NCBI RefSeq assembly: GCF_010183535.1
Contig: NC_071331.1
Coordinates: 1,922,001 to 1,986,000 of the forward strand
Direction of reading: 5' to 3'
Origin: Caenorhabditis remanei
Lineage: Eukaryota > Nematoda > Chromadorea > Rhabditida > Rhabditidae
Length of the DNA stretch: 64,000 nt
Shown here piece by piece: positions 30,801-40,790 of this stretch (positions are counted from its first letter, which is position 1; every line of letters starts with the position of its first letter). Both the position numbers and the translations under genes were made by a program. Under the pieces are notes generated by a model, which saw only the letters and a program-made list of their open reading frames with translations, did not search any database and had not been told where the DNA came from.

Positions 30801-31784
30801 TGTATGATTTTTGTAGTTTCAAAGTATATGTGTGTCATGGAGGGGGCATCTCAACTATGGGGGTATATGTGTTGTAAAATTGTGTGTATTCACTATTTTT
30901 TCGAAAGCATAGTAGAATTTTTGTAGTTTCAAGATATGTGTGTGTGTGTGTCATTGAGTGACTATGTTGACTATGGGATATATGTGCTGTAAAATTGTGT
31001 GTATTCACTATTTTTTTGACAGGGTAGTATGATTTTTGTAGTTTGAGGGTGCGTGTGTGTGGGACTCAAGAGTATGCTGACTATAAGGGGTATATTGGAA
31101 CAAACTTAGGTGTTTAAAAAATCACTAACCTCATTGAAAGCCACCAGGGTTAGCCTCAGAATTCGGACATCAGACAAGCAATATTGTTCCATCTCCGTGT
31201 ACAAATCAAACGGTGTGTTGTAGTTCTCCTCGTACCACTCTTCAAATTCTTCTCTTTTGGACGTACCCATGAAATCAGGGCTGTAGTACTCTTTGGGTGG
31301 CAGTGTTGTGAGTACTTTGTCGTAGTTGTCAGGATGGTTGTATAGATAGGGGAAGTACCCTTTTGCTTCTCCGGTCAATCCAAATGCACTGGGCATCTTT
31401 GCTAGACCCATTTGAAGATATTGAAGTGAGTCTCGGAAGTGTATCCTCTGCTTTTTGTATGTGAACTCGGCACTGATGAATGTTTTTCCGTTCATGATGA
31501 AGCTCGGTGGTGTTGCCTCAGGTCCAGCTAGTCTATCCATTTCTGCCATCACCATAACGTGGTCATATCTTCCACCATTATGAGCGATGACATATGCTCC
31601 GTTGGCTCTTGGATCCGTCATCAGAAATTTGCAGAATTTGGTCAAAGTCTTACTTTTCTCTTCTGGTTCAGACTCATCGTAGCTACATTCTGAGTCACTA
31701 TCGGATTCCTCTTCCGCTTCCTCTTCCTCTTCCTCTCCGGCAAATTGATGGTCGTTATCCTCCTCCTCCTCATCATCCTTATAA
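27836..31784 (-). pseudogene. POLB: Protein-primed DNA polymerase B, interrupted by one in-frame stop
   Basis: Exons that I can support are 31130-31784, 28694-29906, 28110-28645 and 27836-28063. They have GT-AG borders and matching phases. The exonuclease part shows HNGGRYD (Exo II) and YCLSDVRIL (Exo III), after a very acidic E/D/S-rich insert. Polymerase motifs are DFTSLYP (A), a KLFLNSAWG block (B) and YCDTDS (C). This is the replicase of the element, of the protein-primed type. A TGA at 28899-28901 interrupts the third quarter, just before a well-kept GFFADYIKP segment. Open frame resumes at once and continues to the normal end, so the lesion is recent or the codon is read through. The intron 29907-31129 is unusually long. 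The link from 31784 to the upstream exons (32348 and on) is my best splice model only. Confidence 0.88.
29907..31129 (-). repeat. 1.2-kb intron of the polymerase gene with tandem T/G-rich units
   Basis: It lies between donor GAG|GTTAGT and acceptor TTTTTGCAG. It contains two related units of about 300-400 bp (30150-30425 and 30550-30760: 'gtgtgcatagagggg', 'ggtccacctgtgtgtca', 'tttttgtagttt') and shorter decayed repeats to 31100. It also holds two AATTGTGAAC arrays (30058-30145, 30425-30550) and a perfect hairpin CACTACCTTTT...AAAAGGTAGTG at 30019-30045. Other introns of the element are about 45-60 nt, so this one looks like inserted or functional non-coding DNA. Confidence 0.65.
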
Positions 31785-32347
31785 CTGAATATTATTGGTT
31801 CTTTCCACGATTTTTCAACAGGTTTTGATTTTCGCTGATCAGTATTAGCTAGAGACTTGTATTAGTCGTTTTTAAGGGTTAGTGTTTTGTTAGTGCGTGA
31901 AGTAGTAAGCTTTAATGTGTAAACGTTGTTTATTGGGTAGTGGTTGGACATGGGTGTTAGAAGATATTTGATTTTAATCAGAAAAAATTATAAGATTGGG
32001 TTACAGTGTGAAATATAGCGGCTAGATAGGAAACATAATAGAGGACTCGGAAAGCGTGAATAGTACTAGTAAAAATAGTTTCGTGGGTTTGTGTGTAGAA
32101 TTTTGAGGAATGATGGAGTTAATACATAGAATGTTGGTGGCTAGTAAAAGTTATAGAGAGAATTCGGTAACAAAATAATAATATAGCTGAAAAAAGGGTA
32201 GTCTTTTGTTGTTTGGATGAAAAGTCCAGATGGAAAAATAGAGACGTGGGTCAGTTGATGTGGGTAGATAGGGGGTTTAACGACTCATGGATTGTTTAGG
32301 TAAGTCTTGGAAATTTAGTGGACTCTCTCTTTTTATTTATGGCAAAC
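31785..32347. other. Gap between OTU/Cys-rich exons and polymerase exons
   Basis: No exon is recognised on the minus strand. The sequence has scattered stops in all frames and looks intronic. The polymerase frame is closed by a TGA upstream of 31784, so either the acceptor at 31785-31786 (TATTCAG) is used or an exon carrying Exo I has decayed here. Confidence 0.4.
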
Positions 32348-34045
32348 CAAAAACGTGTTGTGAAACAGACATGTGGACACTTTCGATATTCCGGTGTTCT
32401 GGCGTACCGCATACAATTTGAGCAACTGAAAAAAAGATTGTTTTGCGGAAGAGGAAAAGGGAAAGCTTACAAGAAAAATTTTTTACAGTTGGGTAGAGCA
32501 TGTCCCGAAGTACATTTGAGGTGTCTGTCAAAGCAATCATGTCCGGGAAAGTCGATATTGCAGTCATCACAGTGAATTTTTATGGCCGGTTCGGGCTTAC
32601 AGTTGGTGAACCCACACCACCAACACTTAGCTTTGCATTTTTCGGAGTGGTGCTTACCAGCCCAGGTGGAGCATTTGTAGCAAAACCTGAAAAAAAAGAT
32701 TATTTGGCATACACAAGAAAAAAAAAGTTACCTTGATGGTTTTCCACTCTTGGTATGTGTCACGTATTCATAGTGTCCCTTGTAGTGGAAGAGGCCAATG
32801 AATCCTTGTCCTTTCTCGTTATAGTGTGCTTCCTCAGTGAGAACAGTGTCACGGCCTTTGAGTGACCATAGGGTGATCTGATAGTCTTCAAGGTAAGCAG
32901 CCAAAACCTCCAAATCCTCTCGTCCATGTTCTTCTTGATCAGGATCCAACTGTGCCTCTTCGAGAAAATTTCTAGCCATCTTTAGTTGTTCTTTCGCTCG
33001 AAAAGCTTCGGAGCAATCTTTCCTTGTAAGATTGGAGAGTTTTTTCCTGATGTCAATCTTTTCCACCTCACTGGTTCTTGGGTTAGATGAATCGGAGACG
33101 AGTTTTCCAAGACATAGAGCCTTCACCATACAATGACTGTCACCTGATACACGTGTACGTTTCTCTCCAAAGTGATGTAGTAGGATCGTTTCCCTCATTT
33201 TCTCCACAGCTCGAAAATTGTTTGTCGTATCCCCATCAGAATTTAGCGCCGCAAGTGCACTGATCTTACATCTTTCCTTTTGACTTGATTCATTGTCTTC
33301 TTGAGCAAATTGAAGTTGATGGCCTTGGGGTCTTTTCTGTACATAAAAAGTATCAGAAAATTAAAGTGTTCTGGAAAATCAACTCACCACACATTTGACA
33401 TGTTTCTCTCCGGCTTTTCTCTGTCTTGGAATTGCTCGAGATTGGAAATCAGATAATCTCTCCCCTAGATAACAAGATTGGGTCACTTGACTTTCATATG
33501 GTGGTGGTGGATAGTCAGAAGCATTGGTTCCATCACTAAAATTCTTGGGTGGATAGGAAAAATCCAAACATTTCAACACAGGAAGAGCAAAAGCTGGTTT
33601 ATTTTTACTTGAATAAAATGCTTCATCGCCACCTATTTCTTCTCCATCAGTCACATCGTTGTCATTGTCTGTAGAATTTTTTCTAAATATTTCGCGAAAA
33701 GTTTCAAAACTTACATTGGCTGGTTTCATCGATTCGTGTGGATCCATCAATTTTTCCGGCGTTTTCAATAATACCAGGAATCGAAAGACATTTTATAGGG
33801 GTACTAGTCATCAACGCAGGACCGATATCATTAACATCAAGAGGTTTTTGGTCATTTAGATTGTTGAATAGAGCGCTTGTGGGTAGTTGGGAGCAGAGTT
33901 TCATAGTATCGACACGGGAAAGTTTTGTAGCATTTTGAGGAAAGTCATCAAAGGAACAATCAGCTGGGTTCTGACAAAGAGCCATAGCCTCGGCATGAGT
34001 ACGTTTTGTAGCACCATAAGGAAATTCGTCAAAAGAATCAGACAT
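32348..34045 (-). CDS. OTU-like plus Cys-rich protein, probably the N-terminal part of the polymerase polyprotein
   Basis: Exons are 33715-34045, 33388-33668, 32732-33336, 32471-32686 and 32348-32425, with GT-AG borders and phases that join cleanly. The 33668-33715 intron is the common 46-47 nt worm size. The N-terminus has two 23-residue repeats (SFDEFPYGATK, SFDDFPQNATK) and a PPPPYE motif. Next comes an OTU-type cysteine protease pattern: RVSGDSHCMVKAL (Asp/Cys block) and, about 110 residues on, HYKGHYEYV (His block). A Cys/His-rich zinc region (FCYKCSTWAG, CWWCGF, CPHVC) follows. Cys-rich N-terminal regions precede the exonuclease in Polinton polymerases, so this is likely one gene with 27836-31784. 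A separate OTU gene is the alternative, because the last junction is uncertain. Confidence 0.65.
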
Positions 34046-34521
34046 TTTTCAAGACACGACTGATCAAGAGCTTTGAAAGATGTTGAAATGAAGTTTTCTC
34101 TGTCCAGGTACCGTATTCACCTAATCCGCCCACTTTTTTACACATCATATGAGAGACCAGTGCATGTTACGTAATAGTATCAGTTGTCGAGCATTGAAAC
34201 TTGGGATGAATGATTCACTTAACTAAGTTACATCAGTATTGTGAATAGTTGTTCATTAGGTATCTGGTATAGCGAAATTTTAACAATGAATCGGAGAAAG
34301 TATGAAAAAAGCAGACTTCCGATACAAATTTTTGGGTGAGTACTTTAAACCTTGAGAGGTGCAGAAAAGGTTTATTCCTAATGTTCTATGATAGAAGTTT
34401 CTGTATTTTTGTAAGTGTGAGTTTTTCGCAGATATCGAAAACAAACCGAAAACTTATTATTCTCATAAGAATATCAAGTTGTTTTTTCGAATAATTTATA
34501 TTTCATATGTTTTTTCAGACC
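34046..34521. other. Divergent promoter region between polymerase and Smr-like gene
   Basis: No TATAAAAG box is present, unlike the capsid and integrase genes. A possible short 5' exon on the plus strand (34286 on) does not join in frame. Nothing else recognised. Confidence 0.4.
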
Positions 34522-34689
34522 ATGAAGATCGATGCGACAAGCAGATTCAGACAGTTTCTTGATGAGGAGATCTATAGAACTGTGGTCAGACGGAATCAAG
34601 AACATCAAAAGCATCCATATCATTTTGATTTCCACGGGCTGACAAGAAAAAGTGCAGAATGGTATATTGGTATGCCACTCCTGGGATAA
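34522..34689 (+). CDS. Short Smr-like protein or gene fragment (55 aa)
   Basis: The ATG is 3 nt after a strong acceptor (TGTTTTTTCAG|ACC), as in leader-trans-spliced worm genes. The 55-residue frame ends in HFDFHGLTRKSAEWYI, which matches the start of Smr domains (L/F-D-L/F-H-G followed by a helix with a conserved Ala). It then stops soon after, so the rest of the ~80-residue domain is missing. It may be a decayed gene captured from the host or a minimal protein. It sits between the polymerase start and zinc-ribbon copy 2. Confidence 0.45.
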   Translation: MKIDATSRFRQFLDEEIYRTVVRRNQEHQKHPYHFDFHGLTRKSAEWYIGMPLLG

Positions 34690-35034
34690 TCGACCTAAAA
34701 TCAAACCTCATCTTATGGAAATGCTCAACAAGCGTTCAAGATGCTCACTTGAGCCAGAAAAGCACAATGATAGGGTTCTCAGACTGATAATCTGCTAAGT
34801 ACAAGATTCTTTGAGTACGTTGTCTCTTATTGGTTTTGATGAAACAATCAAAAATGTGTGGTCCACGCATTTCTGATAGAAACATTACATGTATCGTCTG
34901 TATTATTGCTTGACTCGCCAGTAAATTGTTATTCTTTGACTCATTAGTAATTGTTAATGTCTTTTCTTTGGGTTGTTTCAGTGCATTATACTTTCTTCGA
35001 TTCTTTTTCCAATATATTTTGCAGGATAGTTTTT
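34690..35034. other. Gap downstream of the Smr-like frame
   Basis: Codon-like texture continues for about 100 bp ('ggaaatgctcaacaagcgtt') with stops, which would fit the decayed remainder of the Smr-like gene. Nothing else seen. Confidence 0.35.
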
Positions 35035-35710
35035 AGAGCCTTTTCTAATTAGGCCCCGTCCCTTTTGTAAATCCTTAGTGAAGCATTGGATTCTCCAAGA
35101 CCTCATTCTTTCATTTTGTTGGCGTCGATGTCAGCCGCTTTTTCTGGAGCTCTTTCTAACTCTAGCTATGTGCCGAAAACCCCACTCAAAAACCCCAACA
35201 AATTCGAACAACGAACCACTGGTAAATGGAAACGTTCAATTGAAGAGTCACATCCTGGAGCTAATCCAATCAAGCGAGCTTCAACACAAAATTCTGGAGA
35301 AGTCGAGGGACAGTCATCTGGAGACAATGCGACGAGCGGAACATTGCATGACGCTGCTCAGGCTCGTAAAGTAAGTCATACATTCCTCATACCATACACT
35401 AATTTTTCTTAATTTTCAGGATTATCTTGAAAGCAAAGCTACGGGAGTAGAGCTGCCAACCGAAGAGTCTGCCAAATTGGATCCGAAGTTTGCATTTGGA
35501 GAATCTACACTTATCATTCACATGTGTACCAAATGTCGCACTGCAAGTCGTATTTTGGACTGTATTGATATGGGAAATGGAGACAACGGTCTGGTCATCA
35601 ATCTCTGCACAATTTGTCGCGCCTTGTTCAACACTCAACGCCGCATCAAATTCTTCCAACACGAACTCGCTTGCATCAAACGTCGTCAAATCCAATAATT
35701 TTCTTCCAAT
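35035..35710 (+). repeat. Internal inverted duplication arm 2
   Basis: Partner of 18300-18977, about 1.5 kb inside the right Maverick end. Confidence 0.85.
35128..35698 (+). CDS. Zinc-ribbon-like protein, copy 2 (173 aa, two exons)
   Basis: Exons are 35128-35370 and 35420-35698, the same lengths and splice sites as copy 1 at 18320-18891, in opposite orientation. Both CxxC pairs and the basic C-terminal helix are intact. Differences are scattered substitutions (for example CTKC for CTEC) without frame damage, so both copies appear to be under constraint or recently duplicated. The similarity extends past the coding part to about 35035-35710. This makes a ~660-bp inverted repeat with 18300-18977. 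Confidence 0.8.
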
Positions 35711-35849
35711 GTTATGCTCTACATATTCGTAGCCAACCCAATTATCTATGTTTCCCACCAAATTTTCAATTGTTTTCTTTTTCTGACAATAACTCTGTGG
35801 TCACTTATTATTCAAAAATAAATTAACAAGTTCCAATAGATCATATGTT

Positions 35850-36075
35850 CAAGTCTAATCATGATTATGTAACATACACCAAGGTTTTTATGAGCGAACA
35901 ACAGACACTCTCTTTTCATCAGTGTATTACTTCTGGAGTAATACAGTGTGGCTGTCGCACTAGGTTGATCATGGTTATGCAATACACGCCAAGATTTTAT
36001 GAGCGAGCAACAGACACTACTTTTTTTCATCCGCACTAATCGAATCATGGCTATGTAACATGCCCCAAGACCAAT
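35850..36075. repeat. Three ~100-bp tandem repeats near the right Maverick end
   Basis: 'atcatgrttatgyaayayac' followed by 'ccaagrttttatgagcga' and 'caacagacact' occurs at about 35858, 35967 and (partly) 36044. No coding frame. Confidence 0.65.
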
Positions 36076-36620
36076 CTAGAAAATAGGAAACCACAGTATA
36101 TGTACAGCTCTACAATGAATAAATGTCATCCCTAGTAGAATACTCATGCACTCTAAAAATGTGGTTCCTTAAAGAAAATCAGACCTGAACTAGCAAAAAC
36201 ATACATTTTCACTTGAAATTATGAATTGTGCACAATCGAGTTCTTAGTCAAAGAAATTTTTTCTGTGAAAAAGAATTCTGAGAATGTTTTTTGAAGCAAC
36301 TTTCTCATAGTCTTTGAGGTATCCTCTCTATATCTTTGTGCAAATCTTGGACTGCAAATACCAACTGTTGTTTATGACAATTGGATAAATCAGCTGTGTG
36401 GTAGTAAGAAGGATATCCAAGAAAAAGAGCCGACATGAGGTAAATAGCACCAGAAGGGTCACTCTGTGTGTATTAGATTTTTTTTTTGCGGTAATTCTGG
36501 ATGTTGAGTAAGAATTGTGATGGGAAAATTTAAAAATTAAGCATTGTGTGGGAAAATTCAAAAAGAATTAACACACAATGATGGAATACTATTTGAAAAA
36601 AAAAACAGATGACAATTGAA
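36076..36620. other. Right non-coding part of the Maverick
   Basis: AT-rich, with no supported gene; short frames only. Confidence 0.5.
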
Positions 36621-37117
36621 AAAATATCACAATCAAGGAACAGATTAGTCAAAAAGCAAATTGACAAACATTCGAAAAAAATTGGCAGGGAAAGTTTGAA
36701 AAAATTTGAAAAGAATTTGAAAAAATTTAAAAAAAATTGGCGGGAAGAAGTGTGAACATTTTTTGAAACTTCGAAATTTTTGTAATTTGAAAAATTTTGA
36801 ATCTTTGAAAAATTTTGAAATTTGAAAAATTTTGAATCTTTGAAAAAAAATTGAAATTTGGATAAATTTTGAATCTTTGAAAAAATTTGAAATTTGAATT
36901 TGAATCTTTGAAAAATTTTGAATCTTTGAAAAATTTTGAATCTTTGAAAAATTTTGAATCTTTGAAAAAATTTTGAAATTGGAAAAATGTTGAATCTTTG
37001 AAAAATTTGAAATTTGAATTTGAATCTTTTGAAAAATTTTGAATCTTTGAAAAATTTTTGAATCTTTGAAAAATTTTGAATCTTTGAAAAAAAATTTGAA
37101 ATTTTTTTTTTTTGATT
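36621..37117. repeat. Right subterminal 17-19-bp tandem array
   Basis: About 20 units of 'gaaaaattttgaatcttt' and close variants run up to the terminal repeat. The mirrored left array (16123-16350) is shorter, so the arrays differ in copy number between the two ends. Long minus-strand frames here (Phe/Lys/Gln repeats) are artefacts. Confidence 0.8.
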
Positions 37118-37253
37118 TCACCCGAGATCGAACCTACCCTCTCCCTCCCCTCACCCTCACCTTCCACCATCCACCCTCCGCGCAACAGCTGACGCCCACA
37201 TCTTCACCCTCTCCCTCCTGGAGGGGAGGGTGAGATTATCCCAACCTACTACT
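37118..37253 (-). repeat. Maverick right terminal inverted repeat
   Basis: Inverse of 15988-16122, ending in CCAACCTACTACT. Confidence 0.92.
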
Positions 37254-37259
37254 GATTTC
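37254..37259. repeat. Maverick target-site duplication, right
   Basis: GATTTC, identical to 15982-15987. Joining the flanks restores a sequence that aligns with copy A near 770-795, apart from a gap of about 9 bp. Confidence 0.9.
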
Positions 37260-38065
37260 TCTGCTGGTGAATGCACGGTTTCAGCACTGGCTTTTCGACT
37301 GTTTCAACAACTGGATTTCATTTCTAAAGTTTTTATTTGTGCGCTTTGAATTCAGGATTTCCTGTACACTTGTGACCTTATTACATTTTAGAGGTGCACT
37401 GAATTGCAATAAATCTTGTCAATAAATTACTTTTTGAATACATATCTATTAATGGGTATTTATTTTTAGTCTGAAGCGAGTTTTTTTTTGTTTTTAGTGT
37501 TAGTAGCCTGTTACATCCGTTGGTGTAAAAATAACTTCATCAGGCAACTTGCTTTGTGAGATCTTTCTTCCTGTCTCAAACGTTTATGTAAAATTGTATT
37601 AGTTTCAGTTTCAACTAATGCATGTTTCCATTGTTATGTTAGTACTGAAGTGCTATGGGAAGTGAAGCAAATGCTAAAATATTCAAGAGGATTATGTCAA
37701 GCCTCAGAAGCAGAAAAAAACATTTTTGAATTTCAAGAAAATTATTACAACATCGCCCATTGAATTGTATGAAATTATAATTTTAGTGATACAAAACTTT
37801 TACAAAGTGTGTGAAACTGAAAACCCGTAATATGGTAAATATTCCCTAAATCTTTTTTAGCTGTCTCATTTACTCCGTTCCCCCTATGTGAAAAGAGGAG
37901 ACTTTCTCTGACGCCGTGCGGTAAAAAGTTGCGTGGCTGCAAACGTGCTCTTTTGAGACTGACATTTGAGGGTGTCATGGTATGTTCAGTATTTGCAGAA
38001 TGGTTATGTACGTCGAGTACTTTTTCCAACATTCCACTAAAAAAGTATGTTTCAGAACATCTTTA

Positions 38066-38340
38066 AATAAATAAATTTATTGACAAATAGAATATCAGAG
38101 AAAAAAAAACATTAAGAAAGGGGGAGACTAGATACATCCCTCACGAGATGGACTAGTAACATATGAAGGAAAATGTGAGAGAATTGGGATAAGGGGTAAA
38201 ATAACCGGGAGAAAATTAATGAAGTTAGCAAGTTAAGAGAAGAAAACCGGGGGAAAACAGGAAATTAATTGAAATACTAAAAACGGGTAATAGAGGAGTT
38301 AAGGAGGGTTTCGAATTTAGATGGAGGGAGGAATTGGGGG
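38066..38340 (-). mobile_element. 275-bp retroposed fragment, copy-B-specific
   Basis: ACATCTTTA flanks both sides (38057-38065 and 38341-38349), a 9-bp target duplication. Read on the minus strand, the insert ends in 'gtcaataaatttatttattt', a poly(A)-signal plus ATTT-type tail as left by non-LTR retrotransposons. Copy A has the empty site near 2165-2175. The source element is not recognised. Confidence 0.7.
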
Positions 38341-39734
38341 ACATCTTTATTCCGATTGAATTATTCTAATATTTAATAATCCTCGAACTGAGCTATCTGA
38401 GGGTTTTAACATATTACTGTTCACAAATAAGATAGAACTTTTGTCTTAAAACTTTTCTTTGAATTTGAAGTTCTTTTCAGAAGTCTTACATCTCTTTTTT
38501 TACTTAAAAATACCGTTTTTTCTCACACTACGCTTTTTTCTTTCAGAATTGGTATCAACTGGACAGATGAGAGTACACAGACATAATGAAACAATAGTCA
38601 CAAATAAACAATGAATTCATGCACCCGCTGAAGTCAAAAGATTGATGCAAACAAACCTTTTCAGTAGAAACTTCCTATCTGAAACGTCAAAATTTTTTTT
38701 GAAATTATTTCTACTTTCATGTTATCCTGAAATCGTGTGTCAGGTTACACGACAATGGTTTTAAAAACTAGAAACATTTAATGGTGCTCGAGATAGCGAA
38801 CAAAAACTGTTTCCAATTTGAGTTATTCAGGTGATTTGTTTCAACTAATAGTAAGAATTCTTTCTTTTTTTTTCTATTTGATGTACTGACCAAACTATAA
38901 ATTCCTACACAAAAAATCCTCACTGTTCATAAAAACGCTGCCCTGAAACCATGCACTGAATAAATAAATAGAATGTTTGGAATTTGGGAGTCGGTTGCTT
39001 TTTAAAAATATTTTTGTTTCATGATATTTTTAAGTTAGAATAGCCTTCCATAAATGTACGAATTACGTCGAAGATCGAGTACTTAAACATATTTAATTTC
39101 ACCGTAATAGAATATACCTACTTTCAAAAACAGTAAGTTTTTAGCATCGTTAATAATAACAGCTTTTGCTTTACTGATTATGTGCAAGTATACAGAAATC
39201 TGAAAAAAACGAACAACAATTTACAGTCTACTTTCAAACCGACCGTCAGAAACAGTAACCATCGAACAGATCAAAAGCAAATTGTCCTGAATGCAGGGTC
39301 ACTGAAATTTTCACCAAAACAGACGGTTACTATTAAAAAGATAGTTTTTAAAGGTCCAATTACAACCCTTATGTCAAAGATACCAACCTCTCCATCTTTT
39401 GAAAAAACTGAACCACCATGAGTGGTGATTCCAATAGTAACAACAGTTTCAAACAGTTCTTTTGATATGTTCTTTTATTTTTACAGATATTATGAAGAGG
39501 AAAATATGTGGCCATTGTTTTGTGCTGAAAAACTACGAAACTTAATAATAGCTGACCTATCGAGCTTCAAAATAATTTATCTTGTTGCAACCGTTATTTT
39601 CTTTGTCCAAAGTCTAAAATTTGCAAAAATCTTTTTCGTTATTCCATCTGAGTCCAAAAACCGATATTTTTTAGTTTCTTTTTTTACAGCTCCAACTAGT
39701 CCACTGTTTTTACAACTATTTATATCAATTTCTC

Positions 39735-40045
39735 TTGGCCCGGCCCGGCCCGGTCGGCCCGGATTCAAAAATGGGTACCCATTTTTACCAATTTTTTTTT
39801 GAAATTTTTCGAAAAAAAGAGTAAAAATGCTTAAATTATCATACATATTCACATTTTGATTCAATTTTAAATGTATATTCGAAAACTATACTTTTTTCAA
39901 AAAAGTTCAAAAAATTTCCAAAAATTTCCAAAAAAAAAGTTAAAAAACAAAAAATGTTTTGAAAAAATGTTTCAAAACGGGCCGAGCGGGCCGGGCCGGG
40001 CCGAGATTTTTCCTGATTTTGGCCCGGCCCGTGACAAGTCTGGTT
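39735..40045. mobile_element. Degraded GC-rich-ended element of the CATACTTG family, copy-B-specific
   Basis: It has GGCCCGGCCCGG-type ends, inverted, around an AT-rich centre. The right end 'ggcccgtgacaagtctgg' resembles the hAT-type ends at 11751 and 55307. Copy A lacks it near 3640. The borders are blurred. Confidence 0.5.
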
Positions 40046-40549
40046 TTCGTGAAACTAGAAAACTGTATTACAACACAATCCCATGTTATTTTCAAATGAG
40101 CACTTTTTGTACGAACGACAGACCGTTAGTTTTGAGAAAAATACAATATCGATTGAGTACGCTCATCGTTGTATCAGAAAAAATAGTGATTTCATGAGTA
40201 AAATGAACAACATGAAACTGAAAAGTCGTATTTTCAAATTTGAATTCTTTAAATTGGCTAAACTGAAACATACATATCCCGGCTTCGTCAAATTAGAAAT
40301 TGCATCGGAATGATTCACCTTCTACTACATATAAGTGAAACAGTTGTATTGAAAAATTAAGGCGCACGAAAAAAAAAGTTTCAATAATACACTTTATTGA
40401 CGTCAGAAATATGGAGCTCTGATACCAATCCACACTAACCAGTGATCTATTAAAGAGTACAAAAGAATTTCGTTTATTTCATTTTATTTTTACAGTTTCT
40501 GTTCAACATTAATTTCAGATCTGTCATTTTCGGAGGATTGCTTTGTACT

Positions 40550-40790
40550 ATTTTCTTCTCACCCTTTCCAAATTTCCCCCCTCATCATTTGTTCCCTTTC
40601 CATCCGTCTGTTCAAAATTTCGGGAGTGCTTCTTCTTCTTCTTCTTCTTCTTCTTCAACTACATCATCTGCCTTTCGGCTAGCTTCTGCTCTCGGAGCCA
40701 TATGTGGCAGACAGCTGGAGAGAGGGGGAACGACGAATCGAAAATCAAATTGCAACGAGAAACGGAAAGAAATGACATACAGACATAAGA
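40550..40790. repeat. Dispersed repeat family 'FRLAS', copy 3 of 4
   Basis: Copy B counterpart of 4322-4560, with an expanded CTT triplet run at about 40629-40656 (cttcttcttcttcttc) compared with the other copies. Confidence 0.7.

Larger units (their letters stand above)
15988..37253. mobile_element. Complete Maverick/Polinton transposon
   Basis: Terminal inverted repeats begin AGTAGTAGGTTGGGATAAT at both ends (15988-16122 and 37118-37253). GATTTC is duplicated on either side (15982-15987 and 37254-37259). Polintons are known for 6-bp target duplications and 5'-AG ends. Inside are the family's hallmark genes: retroviral-type integrase with chromodomain, protein-primed DNA polymerase B, FtsK/HerA-type packaging ATPase, adenain-like protease, double-jelly-roll major capsid protein and penton-type protein. 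The paralogous copy A carries the unoccupied site near 779-781. Genes have short worm-type introns. One nonsense codon in the polymerase is the only clear lesion. Confidence 0.96.

Noticed and set aside
36645..37185. Two ~155-aa minus-strand frames rich in Phe, Lys and Gln
   Set aside because: They are translations of the subterminal 17-19-bp array and terminal repeat.
15988..37253. An envelope/fusogen gene in the Maverick
   Set aside because: Such genes are known from some nematode Mavericks, but no large secreted or membrane-anchored frame is present here. The only membrane protein I see is the 58-aa one.
39422..39802. 126-aa plus-strand frame in copy B
   Set aside because: It crosses the border of a degraded GC-ended mobile element and is not open in copy A.
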